The position numbers and the translations under genes were made by a program. A stretch of 17,680 nucleotides of DNA from Pseudomonadota bacterium. GTDB lineage: Bacteria; Pseudomonadota; Alphaproteobacteria; Rhodospirillales; 2-02-FULL-58-16. The notes beneath the pieces are model-generated. The model was not told the DNA's origin and ran no database searches. It was given only the letters and a program-made list of their open reading frames with translations. Where the stretch lies: assembly GCA_022572335.1 (NCBI GenBank), contig JACZWD010000029.1, forward strand, positions 1-17,680, written 5' to 3'. Shown one piece after another: positions 6,702 through 16,221 of this stretch (position 1 is its first letter; every line of letters starts with the position of its first letter).

Positions 6702-7268
6702 ATGAGACACAGAAGACTCCCCGGTGCCGCGTTTGCCGCCGGCGCCATCCTCGCCGCCGCGTTGACCAGCGCGCCCGCGACGGCCCACGAGGCCGGCGGC
6801 CACGGCCCCGGGATAACGGGCCCCGGGATGGAGCACGGCTACGGCATGAAGGGCCACGATCAAGGGATTGGGCAGGGCCACGGCATGATGGGCCACGATC
6901 AAGGGATTGGGCAGCATCACGGGATGATGGGTCACGATCAAGGGATTGAGCAGCGTCACGGGATGATGGGTCACGGGATGATGGGCCACGGCATGATGGG
7001 CCACGGAATGGCGGGCCGGGGCGGCATGGCGGGCTGCGGCCCGGGCGCGATGGGCGGCTCGCCGGTGGACAAGGAGCTCGGCATCGAGGACGTGACCAAG
7101 ATCCTCGAGGGCCGCCTGGCGTGGCATGGCAATGACCGGCTGAAGGTGGGCAAGGTGGAAGAGAAGGACGAAAATACCATCATCGCCGAGATCGTCACCG
7201 TCGACGATTCCCTGGTCAAGCGGCTGGAGTTCGACCGCCGGACCGGCGCGCGTAAACAAATCCGCTAA
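6702..7268 (+). CDS. Periplasmic Met/His-rich copper-binding protein
   Basis: The product is a 188-residue secreted protein with a signal peptide (residues 1-28: Arg-rich start, Ala-rich core, likely cleavage after APATA). Residues 30-108 are a Met/His/Gly low-complexity region: three near-identical 13-residue repeats (GHDQGIGQGHGMM type, 51-89) and then three GHGMM/GHGMA pentamers (90-104). Methionine and histidine arrays of this kind bind Cu(I)/Ag(I) in periplasmic copper proteins. Residues about 122-188 form a folded C-terminal domain with alternating beta-like segments (RLKVGKVEEKDENTIIAEIV), which I cannot assign firmly. A strong AAGGAGG lies just before the ATG. It is the first gene after the CueR-type promoter and precedes copA, so a role as copper scavenger or chaperone feeding resistance is likely. 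Confidence 0.85.
   Translation: MRHRRLPGAAFAAGAILAAALTSAPATAHEAGGHGPGITGPGMEHGYGMKGHDQGIGQGHGMMGHDQGIGQHHGMMGHDQGIEQRHGMMGHGMMGHGMMGHGMAGRGGMAGCGPGAMGGSPVDKELGIEDVTKILEGRLAWHGNDRLKVGKVEEKDENTIIAEIVTVDDSLVKRLEFDRRTGARKQIR
6852..7013 (+). repeat. In-frame tandem repeats: 3 x 39 bp then 3 x 15 bp
   Basis: Three 39-bp units (6852-6968) encode GHDQGI(G/E)Q plus HGMM-type blocks, and three 15-bp units (6969-7013) encode GHGMM/GHGMA. Differences between copies are mostly synonymous or in one residue (G, H or R before HGMM), which indicates recent duplication. Because unit lengths are multiples of three, copy-number change would keep the frame and alter metal-binding capacity. Confidence 0.9.
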
Positions 7269-7391
7269 CGTCCGGCGCGGTTCCCGCCCCGACGGCGTCG
7301 CCGGCGAAATGGACGAAAATCGTGGACATGCGGCGCCATCCGCGGGCGCCGGGCCGGCAGGGCAACGGCTGAACCTGGAGAAGGCACGATC

Positions 7392-9857
<2,466 letters not shown>

Positions 9858-9894
9858 GCGCCGGGCGTGCGGGGCAACCACTGGGAGGATCGCC

Positions 9895-10284
9895 ATGAAC
9901 ATCGGAAACGCAGCGGAAGAGAGCGGCGTTCCCGCCAAGACCATCCGCTATTACGAAAGCATCGGCCTCATTCCGCCGGCGATGCGCGCCGGCAACGGCT
10001 ACCGCAACTACGACCGCGCGGACGTGGAAACCCTGCGCTTCATCCAGCGCTCCCGCCGGCTCGGCTTCTCGGTGAAGGACGTGGGCGGCCTGCTGGGGTT
10101 GTGGTGGGACACGCACCGGGCCAGCGCCGACGTCAAGAAGTTGGCATTGCGTCATATCGAGGAGGTGGACCGGCGCATCGCCGAGCTGGAAAGCATCCGC
10201 CGCACCCTGATCGACCTCACCGACCGCTGCCACGGCGACGACCGCCCCGAATGCCCGATCCTCGAGGACCTGGCCCGCGGCTAG
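9895..10284 (+). CDS. cueR: MerR-family copper-responsive activator CueR
   Basis: The product is a 129-residue MerR-family regulator. An N-terminal winged helix-turn-helix (AAEESGVPAKTIRYYESIGL, about 6-25; NGYRNYD, 34-40) precedes a dimerisation helix (about 77-108) and a metal loop. The loop is C112-x7-C120 (CHGDDRPEC), the CueR Cu(I) site, and S77 is at the position associated with monovalent-metal selectivity in CueR. This supports a Cu(I)/Ag(I)/Au(I) sensor rather than a divalent one. It binds its operator in apo and metal forms and activates by DNA distortion, matching the 19-bp-spacer promoter at 6559-6589. GGGAGG sits before the ATG. Lying 37 bases after copA, it is probably transcribed from that same promoter, which would give positive autoregulation. 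Confidence 0.95.
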   Translation: MNIGNAAEESGVPAKTIRYYESIGLIPPAMRAGNGYRNYDRADVETLRFIQRSRRLGFSVKDVGGLLGLWWDTHRASADVKKLALRHIEEVDRRIAELESIRRTLIDLTDRCHGDDRPECPILEDLARG

Positions 10285-10313
10285 GGCGGCTCCTATCCGC
10301 TTCCGCTGCGCGC

Positions 10314-10712
10314 TTAACGCCTCTGAATACGGTGTTTGAACCACTCGGCCACGCCATCAAAGTCGAGCCTGTGTTCAACCACGTCAAGGATCATTTTCTC
10401 TACATCGTTGTTTAATTCCTCTTGCGAATCAGCCGTCAGGTGATAGCCGCTCCTCAGCAAAAGAATGTTCATCATAAATAGGGCGGTGCGCTTGTTCCCA
10501 TCTACAAATCCGTGATTACACGCCAAGGACTGGACAAGCGCCGCAGCCTTTTTCGAGATCGGGCGGTAATAACCCGAATATGGCCTGGCGATTGCGGATT
10601 CGATTAACCCGAGATCGCGGATACCGGGGTGTCCGCCAAATTGAAGCGCCCTGTGATGGGCCTCCAAGGCGTCGCCTAACGTGACTCGGTAATGGCGCCT
10701 ATTTTTTTGCAA
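10314..10712 (-). CDS. doc: Doc-type toxin (Fic/Doc family)
   Basis: The product is a 132-residue Fic/Doc-fold protein. The active-site motif HGFVDGNKRTA (from H67) has Lys where AMP-transferring Fic proteins have Gly. This is the Doc pattern; Doc enzymes phosphorylate EF-Tu and stop translation. The N-terminal LGDALEAHHRALQFGGHPGI and RDLGLIESAIARP are typical of the 'death on curing' subfamily. The start appears to be TTG (10710-10712), since no ATG or GTG precedes the conserved domain and a stop lies three codons upstream. It overlaps the 3' end of the upstream small gene by 14 bases, the usual antitoxin-toxin arrangement. GC is lower than in the flanking copper and deacetylase genes, consistent with transfer. 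Confidence 0.9.
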   Translation of the reverse strand: MQKNRRHYRVTLGDALEAHHRALQFGGHPGIRDLGLIESAIARPYSGYYRPISKKAAALVQSLACNHGFVDGNKRTALFMMNILLLRSGYHLTADSQEELNNDVEKMILDVVEHRLDFDGVAEWFKHRIQRR

Positions 10713-10917
10713 GACGGCTTAGCGCATGGGAAAACATGGCCTCGGTTTCATCCATCGCCTTTGCCGATGCGGTCGTTATGCGAACTTTCCGCAAGGATTT
10801 ATTACCACTCACGAACCGCGTGCCGCTATCCGAATCCTTGATGCGGACTCGTTTAGCCGTGTACTGGCCGCCCTTAGGCGCTTTGCGCCCGCGCTTATGC
10901 GTATCTGTCTTGGCCAT
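10699..10917 (-). CDS. Small basic protein, probable antitoxin of the Doc toxin
   Basis: This is a 72-residue, lysine- and arginine-rich protein (MAKTDTHKRGRKAPKGGQYT..., ending in AKAMDETEAMFSHALSRLAKK-like helix). I do not recognise it as Phd or any named antitoxin. It is called by position: immediately upstream of doc, 14-bp overlap, and a size close to Phd. The basic N-terminal half could contact DNA for autoregulation and the C-terminal helix (about 50-70) could neutralise Doc. The ATG at 10915-10917 is chosen; the frame is open further upstream to about 11031, but that extension reads through the hairpin at 10991-11015 and looks non-coding. The ribosome site is poor (AAGAAGG about 20 bases upstream). 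Confidence 0.6.
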   Translation of the reverse strand: MAKTDTHKRGRKAPKGGQYTAKRVRIKDSDSGTRFVSGNKSLRKVRITTASAKAMDETEAMFSHALSRLAKK

Positions 10918-10990
10918 TGTATATCGACTTCGCGTTACCTTCTTCGCCCGGCCATTGGCTTTCGGTAGATCTGACTGCGCCCAAGCCCGA

Positions 10991-11015
10991 AACATCCGCC
11001 TACATGGCGGATGTT
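10991..11015. repeat. 10-bp perfect inverted repeat upstream of the antitoxin gene
   Basis: AACATCCGCC (10991-11000) and GGCGGATGTT (11006-11015) flank a 5-base loop, about 75 bases upstream of the antitoxin ATG. No T-run follows on either strand, so it is not a clear intrinsic terminator. It could be the operator through which the antitoxin or toxin-antitoxin complex represses the pair, or a boundary hairpin. The role is inferred only from position. Confidence 0.5.
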
Positions 11016-11218
11016 CGTTTAACTGTATCACCTATTGAAGGCGATATAAAACGCCTGGATTTACAATTTCACGCCATTCAATACCACTCCAAGTCCACGA
11101 GCGGCGGTGAGACGGGGTGTCGGCAGGGTGGCCATTGACGGCGTCCTGTGCCTGGGATAGGGCTTCGCCCCGTAAACCGTAACGCCAAACGCTCCGGTTG
11201 GCGCGGGAGTAGGGGCAG
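11016..11218. other. Intergenic region before the deacetylase gene
   Basis: About 200 bases between the toxin-antitoxin upstream region and the deacetylase GTG. It contains a short AGGCG/CGCCT hairpin (11039-11056) around an AT-rich loop. No gene or clear promoter was seen. Confidence 0.5.
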
Positions 11219-12388
11219 GTGAGACAACGAGGCGGCGCCGCCGGCAAGCGGTCCAAGAGGACAGCCCGCGAAAAGCGAGGGTTCCGGCCCAATCCCCGCC
11301 AGCTCGTCTACGCCTTGGTGACCCTGGCCGCTCTGTTGGGGGGGTACGGCGTGAGCACCGTGCTCAATGAATCGGACGTCTCGACCGGGGGGGCGCCGGC
11401 CCGCACCGCGGCCACCGAAACCGCGCCGAAAGGCTCCCAACCGCCGCCGTCGCTGATCACGGCCCCTGACGCGCCCCTGTTCCCCGAGCCCACCGGCGGG
11501 CCGGCGGGCGAACCCGTGCGCGCCTACGAGGAAGCCCTGCCCGGGGACGTCTACGTGGCGCCGGCGCGGCCGCCGGAAGGGGGCGCCGGTCAGCATTTCG
11601 GCGGACCGGCGGTCTCCGGCCCGCCGCCGGCGGCGCGCCAGCCGCCCGGTGAGCCCGGGGCACTCCGGCCGTGGCGGCGCTTCGCCGCGTTGGCGCCGGA
11701 AACCGGCGGCCGCCCGATGATCGCCCTGGTCATCGACGACATGGGCGTGGACCGGAAACGCTCGGCCCGGGTCATCGGTTTCAAGGGGCCGCTGACCCTG
11801 TCGTTCCTCGCCTACGCCGACGATCTGGGCGCCCAGACGGCCGCCGCCGCCGCCGCCGGCCACGAACTCCTCGTGCACCTGTCCATGGAACCCGACAGCG
11901 CCACCGTGGACCCCGGGCCGAACGTCCTGATGAGCGGCCTGGGCGCGGACGAGTTGCGCCGCCGCCTGCGCTGGGGCCTGTCCCGCTTCGAGGCCTACGT
12001 CGGCGTCAACAACCACATGGGCAGCCGGTTCACCGCCGATGCCGCCGGCATGACGGTGGTCATGGAGGAGCTTAAACGCCGGGGCCTGTTGTTCCTGGAT
12101 TCCCGCACCACCGACCGGACCGTGGCGGCGGCCCAGGCCCGGCGGGCCGGCGTGCCCTTCGTCGAGCGCAACATCTTCCTCGATCACGTCAACGACGTGG
12201 CGACGGTCCAGGGCCGCCTGGCCGAACTGGAGCGCCTGGCCCGGCGCACCGGGTTCGCCGTCGCCATCGGCCACCCCCGGGACGCCACCCTGACGGCGCT
12301 GGCGGCGTGGCTCGAAGAGGTGGAGGGCAGGGGGTTCGTGCTGGTGCCGCTGACCGCCGTAGTCGACCTGGCCCGGCCGTCCGGGTGA
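11219..12388 (+). CDS. Divergent polysaccharide deacetylase family protein
   Basis: The product is 389 residues long. A basic cytoplasmic tail (1-28) precedes one transmembrane segment or signal anchor (about 29-47), then a Pro/Gly/Ala-rich linker (50-160) and a divergent polysaccharide deacetylase (YibQ/DUF610) domain from about 166 to 388. Domain motifs are MIALVIDDMG (D173, D174), LLVHLSMEP (H220), NNHMGSRFT (264-272), FLDSRTT (292-298), NIFLDHV (318-324) and AIGHP (349-353). The family has a NodB-like fold and is periplasmic in Gram-negatives; a role in cell-envelope or peptidoglycan turnover is inferred, not proven. In many alphaproteobacteria it lies with the murein hydrolase activator envC and protease ctpA; neither is here. 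The start is a GTG with GGGAG and AGGGG just upstream. Confidence 0.92.
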   Translation: MRQRGGAAGKRSKRTAREKRGFRPNPRQLVYALVTLAALLGGYGVSTVLNESDVSTGGAPARTAATETAPKGSQPPPSLITAPDAPLFPEPTGGPAGEPVRAYEEALPGDVYVAPARPPEGGAGQHFGGPAVSGPPPAARQPPGEPGALRPWRRFAALAPETGGRPMIALVIDDMGVDRKRSARVIGFKGPLTLSFLAYADDLGAQTAAAAAAGHELLVHLSMEPDSATVDPGPNVLMSGLGADELRRRLRWGLSRFEAYVGVNNHMGSRFTADAAGMTVVMEELKRRGLLFLDSRTTDRTVAAAQARRAGVPFVERNIFLDHVNDVATVQGRLAELERLARRTGFAVAIGHPRDATLTALAAWLEEVEGRGFVLVPLTAVVDLARPSG

Positions 12389-12952
12389 GGGGGGCGGGCG
12401 GGCAACGCGGCGCTGAGCGTGTCTACTAGTAGATAACCAGGGGTTTCCCGATGTCGTCGATGCGGGCTGGGTCATGGACTCATCAACTGGTGTCGCGAGT
12501 GGCGATGTCCAACTGGTGTTGCGAGTAGCAATGTCCGCTCACAGGTCCACACCGGTCAACCGTAACGAACTCCGCGAACTACCGGGTTTGACTCTTAGCC
12601 GACGATCAAATCATAATACATCTCTACTTACACTTGTTTTTCACCCATAGATATGACAAGCTTTCCGAGATTTTCCGTGGATCACCAACAGCGCTGATGA
12701 CCTGCCAAGAAACGACCTCCAAACCTACCGAATAATCGTAAAGTTCAGGCAGCAATGTTCGAACATATCAATGGATACCTAGTTTTCACAGTCCGATCTC
12801 AGAGATGCGGCTTGCTATCAGATGTCAATTAAAGCTCATTTTCCTGTAGCAATTGCCGGAAGTTCGATCCCGCGACCTTGCACCAAGAAAGCACCTTCCA
12901 ACCAAGCCGATCCATGTCATCGAGGATTCTACCTGGAGGAGAGATTTCTGTA
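12389..12952. other. Gene-free transition region with IS-like sequences
   Basis: About 560 bases between the deacetylase and the AT-rich gene. The first 30 bases are very GC-rich; a CTACTAGTAG palindrome (12423-12432), a TGGACTCAT inverted-repeat partner (12475-12483) and a tandem 26-bp repeat (12485-12536) follow. From about 12590 the sequence becomes AT-rich and resembles the following gene in composition. No transposase frame was seen. Confidence 0.55.
12485..12536. repeat. Two tandem 26-bp direct repeats
   Basis: 12485-12510 and 12511-12536 are adjacent copies beginning AACTGGTGT and ending ATGTCC, with three transition differences in 26 positions. Short repeated terminal blocks of this kind are common at the ends of some insertion sequences such as the IS21 family. 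They may be the remnant of one end; no transposase is nearby. Confidence 0.8.
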
Positions 12953-14371
12953 ATGCTCGATATATGGCAACCACTTGACGTCCATTTTTACGCTCAGTTC
13001 TGCGACAAACATGATAAATTGAGTGGGGAACGTTTGGACGCTTCCAGATTAAAATTATATAAAAGTAATTTATGCCCTTATGAAGATTATGACTTTATCC
13101 GGCTTGAGATCGCTCCTCAGATCTTGAGCCGATCTTCTCAAAAAAACACCATATCCGCATCTTGTATCTCGTATTTTTTGCTTGCGAGGGAAGAACAACG
13201 GAGCCCACAGATTGTTCCGCTCCTTAGCGCGAGCGCGGGATCGTTACCAATTATAAATGAAATTCTCAATTTTCAAATGACAATAAAAAATGTTGTATCG
13301 TATTTGATAGTGTATGGTTTGTTAAAGGGCATTCCTCCTTTCTATTTTTTCGAAAACGTAGGACAAATTCGTACGTTTCTCTCAAAGTTGGAACCCACAG
13401 AATCGTCAAATCTTTTGGGCGCCCTCAAGCTGAATTTCAATATTTCAGACAAAAGTCCTACCAAAATAAAAATAACTACTCATAAGCACTTTTTGCTGGG
13501 AAAATCATTTAAATTGAAAACGCCATGTTTGCATAAAGGACATTTATACGTCGCTAATATGCATATTTCTGAGCACGGACGAATCATAATGGAAACTGAT
13601 GAACAACTAAATATTGAGGGGCTGTTTGATGAGGAGGAGAATTATAAATATTATCCACTCGATTTTGAACCTATATTGGAAAATGAGTATATGAAAATTG
13701 CGCGATCTAATGAGGTTGTTGTCGATGTGATCAAAAAGACAATGTTTTATGAGAAGATTGCGAGTTTTCTATTTGCGCCGTTGTTTATTTTCCAGATCAT
13801 GTTGTTATCAATATTCGGAATTAGTGATTCAAACATATTCGCATATTTTGACACTTTAAAAGGCATAAGCGCACTGAATATCGCCTGCCTATTGCTCGGG
13901 GGTGTCATGATAATTACATCGTTGCTGCGGTTCTCTTTCATAGAGGTAGGTATTTATTTGAATAAGTTAATGCCAACTGTGTGGGGTAATAGCATACGTG
14001 AAATAGAACAACATAGCCAAAGCGTCGGTAAATCGATTGGACCTTTGGGATATGCGGTCATTAGTTTTGCTGAACTTGCTGTTATCGGAATGATGGCATT
14101 ATGTTTATTCTTTTACGGGCTCGCAAATACATTTGGTAGTTTTTTCGATTTGGTGCAGATGAATTTTGGTCAAGCGATCTTAGTCGTAATGTATGAGATT
14201 CCAGCGGTTGGGTATTTCCTACAATCCATGATATCTTTGGGTTTGTACGGAAATATATCCTATTTCGTCGAAGGGGCTATAATAGTAAAGGTGATGGTCT
14301 GGTTTGTCTTTTATACTATTGTCCTTGGGTTAGTTGGAAGGGCTTATTCCCTTAGTATTCCGAAGGATTAG
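12953..14371 (+). CDS. Orphan AT-rich membrane protein of unknown function
   Basis: I do not recognise this protein. The best start is the ATG at 12953 (MLDIWQPLDVHFYAQFCDKH), which has GGAGGAGAG just upstream, giving 472 residues; the frame is open to an ATG at 12914 and a TTG at 12878. The first 265 residues are soluble-looking, mixed alpha/beta, with no enzyme motif I can name. At least four hydrophobic segments follow at about 272-290, 306-325, 362-390 and 445-463, plus weaker ones near 410-435. The layout, a large cytoplasmic or periplasmic N-domain then a membrane C-domain, would fit a sensor-channel or an accessory effector, but this is speculation. Codon use is strikingly AT-rich against GC-rich neighbours, and IS-like sequences lie on both sides, which strongly suggests horizontal acquisition. 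Confidence 0.75.
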   Translation: MLDIWQPLDVHFYAQFCDKHDKLSGERLDASRLKLYKSNLCPYEDYDFIRLEIAPQILSRSSQKNTISASCISYFLLAREEQRSPQIVPLLSASAGSLPIINEILNFQMTIKNVVSYLIVYGLLKGIPPFYFFENVGQIRTFLSKLEPTESSNLLGALKLNFNISDKSPTKIKITTHKHFLLGKSFKLKTPCLHKGHLYVANMHISEHGRIIMETDEQLNIEGLFDEEENYKYYPLDFEPILENEYMKIARSNEVVVDVIKKTMFYEKIASFLFAPLFIFQIMLLSIFGISDSNIFAYFDTLKGISALNIACLLLGGVMIITSLLRFSFIEVGIYLNKLMPTVWGNSIREIEQHSQSVGKSIGPLGYAVISFAELAVIGMMALCLFFYGLANTFGSFFDLVQMNFGQAILVVMYEIPAVGYFLQSMISLGLYGNISYFVEGAIIVKVMVWFVFYTIVLGLVGRAYSLSIPKD

Positions 14372-14690
14372 CTGACGTGTAGTGATTCAGCGCGTTTGCT
14401 AAGCGTACTTGGTTTAGTTTCTTGATAAAAGACGGTCCTCGAGGCACAGAGGGCGACAACATTGGCTTACGGCTGCAGGCGGAAGTGCCCGAATGAGCGG
14501 ATTTCGGACCGGTGTTGGCTCTAGGGTCTGGACTCAATAACTCGCAACCGTCTGATAAGATTCACTCTTGCCATGCGACGCGAAAAATCAGAGTGCTCAG
14601 TTTCAATGGGTTAGCCCTAATTGAGTACAGACCCTAAACCCGACATCGGCGTCCCGCCGCTGACCCAACTCTCGTTTATGAGTCCACGGC
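14372..14690. other. Gene-free region with MITE/IS debris
   Basis: About 320 bases between the AT-rich gene and the trpE stop, on the downstream side of both. It contains the inverted-repeat element at 14522-14636 and another IS-end-like TGGACTCAT (minus strand) at 14678-14686, five bases from the trpE stop. No open frame here is convincing, and no clear intrinsic terminator was found for either gene. Confidence 0.6.
14522..14636. mobile_element. 115-bp IS remnant or MITE with 17-bp inverted repeats
   Basis: TAGGGTCTGGACTCAAT (14522-14538) is inverted at 14620-14636 with one mismatch. The interior is too short to encode a transposase and contains a second small inverted pair (CACTCT/AGAGTG). 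This looks like both ends of an insertion sequence with the middle deleted, or a MITE. The family is not identified. Confidence 0.65.
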
Positions 14691-16199
14691 CTACCCACCC
14701 CCGGCGGCGGAGCGCACCGCCTCCTGGGCGGCGCGGATCAGGGCCAGGGCCTTGTTGCGGCTTTCCTGGTATTCGGATTCCGGGTCGCTGTCGGCGACGA
14801 TGCCGCCGCCGGCCTGGACGAACATGGTCCCGTCCTTGACCACCGCCGTCCTCAGGGCGATGCAGGTGTCCATCTCCCCGTTGGCGCCGAAATAGCCGAT
14901 GCAGCCGGCATAGATGCCCCGGCGCTCGGATTCCAGCTCGTCGATGATCTCCATGGCCCGCACCTTGGGCGCCCCGGAGACCGTGCCCGCCGGGAAGCCG
15001 GCGAGCAGGGCGTCCATGGCGTCGAACCGGGGATCGAGATCGCCTTCCACGTTGGAGACGATGTGCATGACGTGGGAGTAGCGCTCGATGGCCATCCGCT
15101 CGGTCACCCTGACCGAGCCCACCTTGGCCACCCGGCCCACGTCGTTGCGCCCGAGGTCGAGCAGCATCAGGTGCTCGGCCAGCTCCTTGGGGTCGGCGAG
15201 AAGCTCGTCGGCCAGGGCCTTGTCCTCTTCCGCGGTGGCGCCGCGCGGACGGGTGCCGGCGATGGGGCGGATGGTCACCTTGCCGCCGCGCACGCGGACC
15301 AGGATCTCGGGGCTGGAGCCGACCACGGCGAAGGCGCCGAAATCCAGGAAGAACAGGAACGGCGACGGGTTGAGCCGTCTCAGCGCCCGGTACAGCGCGA
15401 ACGGGGGCAGCGTGAAGGGCACCTGGAAGCGCTGGGACAGCACCACCTGCAGGACGTCGCCGGCGACGATGTATTCCTTCGCCGCCTTGACCATGTCATG
15501 AAAGGCCTCGCGCTCCATGTTGGACCGGGGTTCGGGAGCGGCGGGCGCCTCGGACCCGGCGCCGCGCCGCTGCGGCGGGCTGCGCTCGAGGTCGGCGATC
15601 ACCTCGGCGAGGCGCCCGCGCGCCCCGTCGAACGCCGCCCCGGCGTCCACCTTCCCGTCCGGCCACACCGGCGTGATCACCGCCACCGAGTCCTCGATGG
15701 TGTCGAAGACGGCGATCACCGTCGGCCTGAGGAAGATGCCGTCGGGCGTCCCCAGCCGGTCGGGATTGGCGTCGGGCAGCCGTTCCACCAGGCGCACCAT
15801 GTCGTAGGCCATGTACCCGACCAGGCCCGCCGCCATGGGCGGCAGGCCGGCCGGCAGGTCGATGCGCGATTCGGCGACCACGGCGCGCAGGGACTCGAGC
15901 GCGCCGGCTCCGGCGGGCTCGAACGCATCGGCGTCGGCGAGGGCCCGGCGGTTGACCTCGGCCCGGTCGCCGAAGCAGCGCCAGACGAGGTCCGGCTTCA
16001 TCCCGATGAACGAATAGCGCCCGCGGATGGCGCCGCCTTCGACGGATTCCAGGAGAAAACTGTTGGGCCGGCCCTCGGCCAGCTTGAGCATGGCCGAAAC
16101 CGGCGTCTCCAGGTCGGCGACCAGGGTCGTCCACACCACCTGCGGACGCCCCGCCGCGTAAGCCGTCCGGAAGGCGGGAAAGTCGGGAAGGGTCTTCAT
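14691..16199 (-). CDS. trpE: Anthranilate synthase component I
   Basis: The product is a 502-residue chorismate-utilising enzyme that makes anthranilate with ammonia from TrpG. The N-terminal domain carries the tryptophan feedback motif LLES (49-52) and GRYSFIG (60-66). The catalytic domain has PIAGTRPRG (312-320), AEHLMLLDLGRND (341-353), SHVMHIVSNVEG (375-386), FPAGTVSGAPK (402-412) and QAGGGIVADSDPE (462-474). LLES and overall layout favour TrpE over PabB, so the enzyme should be feedback-inhibited by tryptophan. It is not fused to TrpG, unlike the TrpEG of rhizobia. It begins 22 bases after the PpiD-like gene stop and is probably transcribed with it. Downstream, where trpG would be expected, there is IS/MITE debris. 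The ribosome site is weak (GAGGCG well upstream of the ATG). Confidence 0.97.
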   Translation of the reverse strand: MKTLPDFPAFRTAYAAGRPQVVWTTLVADLETPVSAMLKLAEGRPNSFLLESVEGGAIRGRYSFIGMKPDLVWRCFGDRAEVNRRALADADAFEPAGAGALESLRAVVAESRIDLPAGLPPMAAGLVGYMAYDMVRLVERLPDANPDRLGTPDGIFLRPTVIAVFDTIEDSVAVITPVWPDGKVDAGAAFDGARGRLAEVIADLERSPPQRRGAGSEAPAAPEPRSNMEREAFHDMVKAAKEYIVAGDVLQVVLSQRFQVPFTLPPFALYRALRRLNPSPFLFFLDFGAFAVVGSSPEILVRVRGGKVTIRPIAGTRPRGATAEEDKALADELLADPKELAEHLMLLDLGRNDVGRVAKVGSVRVTERMAIERYSHVMHIVSNVEGDLDPRFDAMDALLAGFPAGTVSGAPKVRAMEIIDELESERRGIYAGCIGYFGANGEMDTCIALRTAVVKDGTMFVQAGGGIVADSDPESEYQESRNKALALIRAAQEAVRSAAGGG

Positions 16200-16221
16200 C
16201 CGTTCGCGCCGGCGGGCGCCT

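Noticed and set aside
10918..11031. Longer N-terminus for the antitoxin candidate beginning near 11031
   Set aside because: The extension is encoded by the hairpin region and has unlike composition; MAKTDTHK is a more natural start.
12858..12880. T-loop-like AGTTCGATCCC as part of a tRNA or integration site
   Set aside because: The flanking bases do not form a T stem, and no acceptor, D or anticodon arms can be laid out on either strand.
12878..12952. TTG-initiated N-terminal extension of the AT-rich membrane protein
   Set aside because: The ATG at 12953 has a strong GGAGGAG site at good spacing; the TTG has none.
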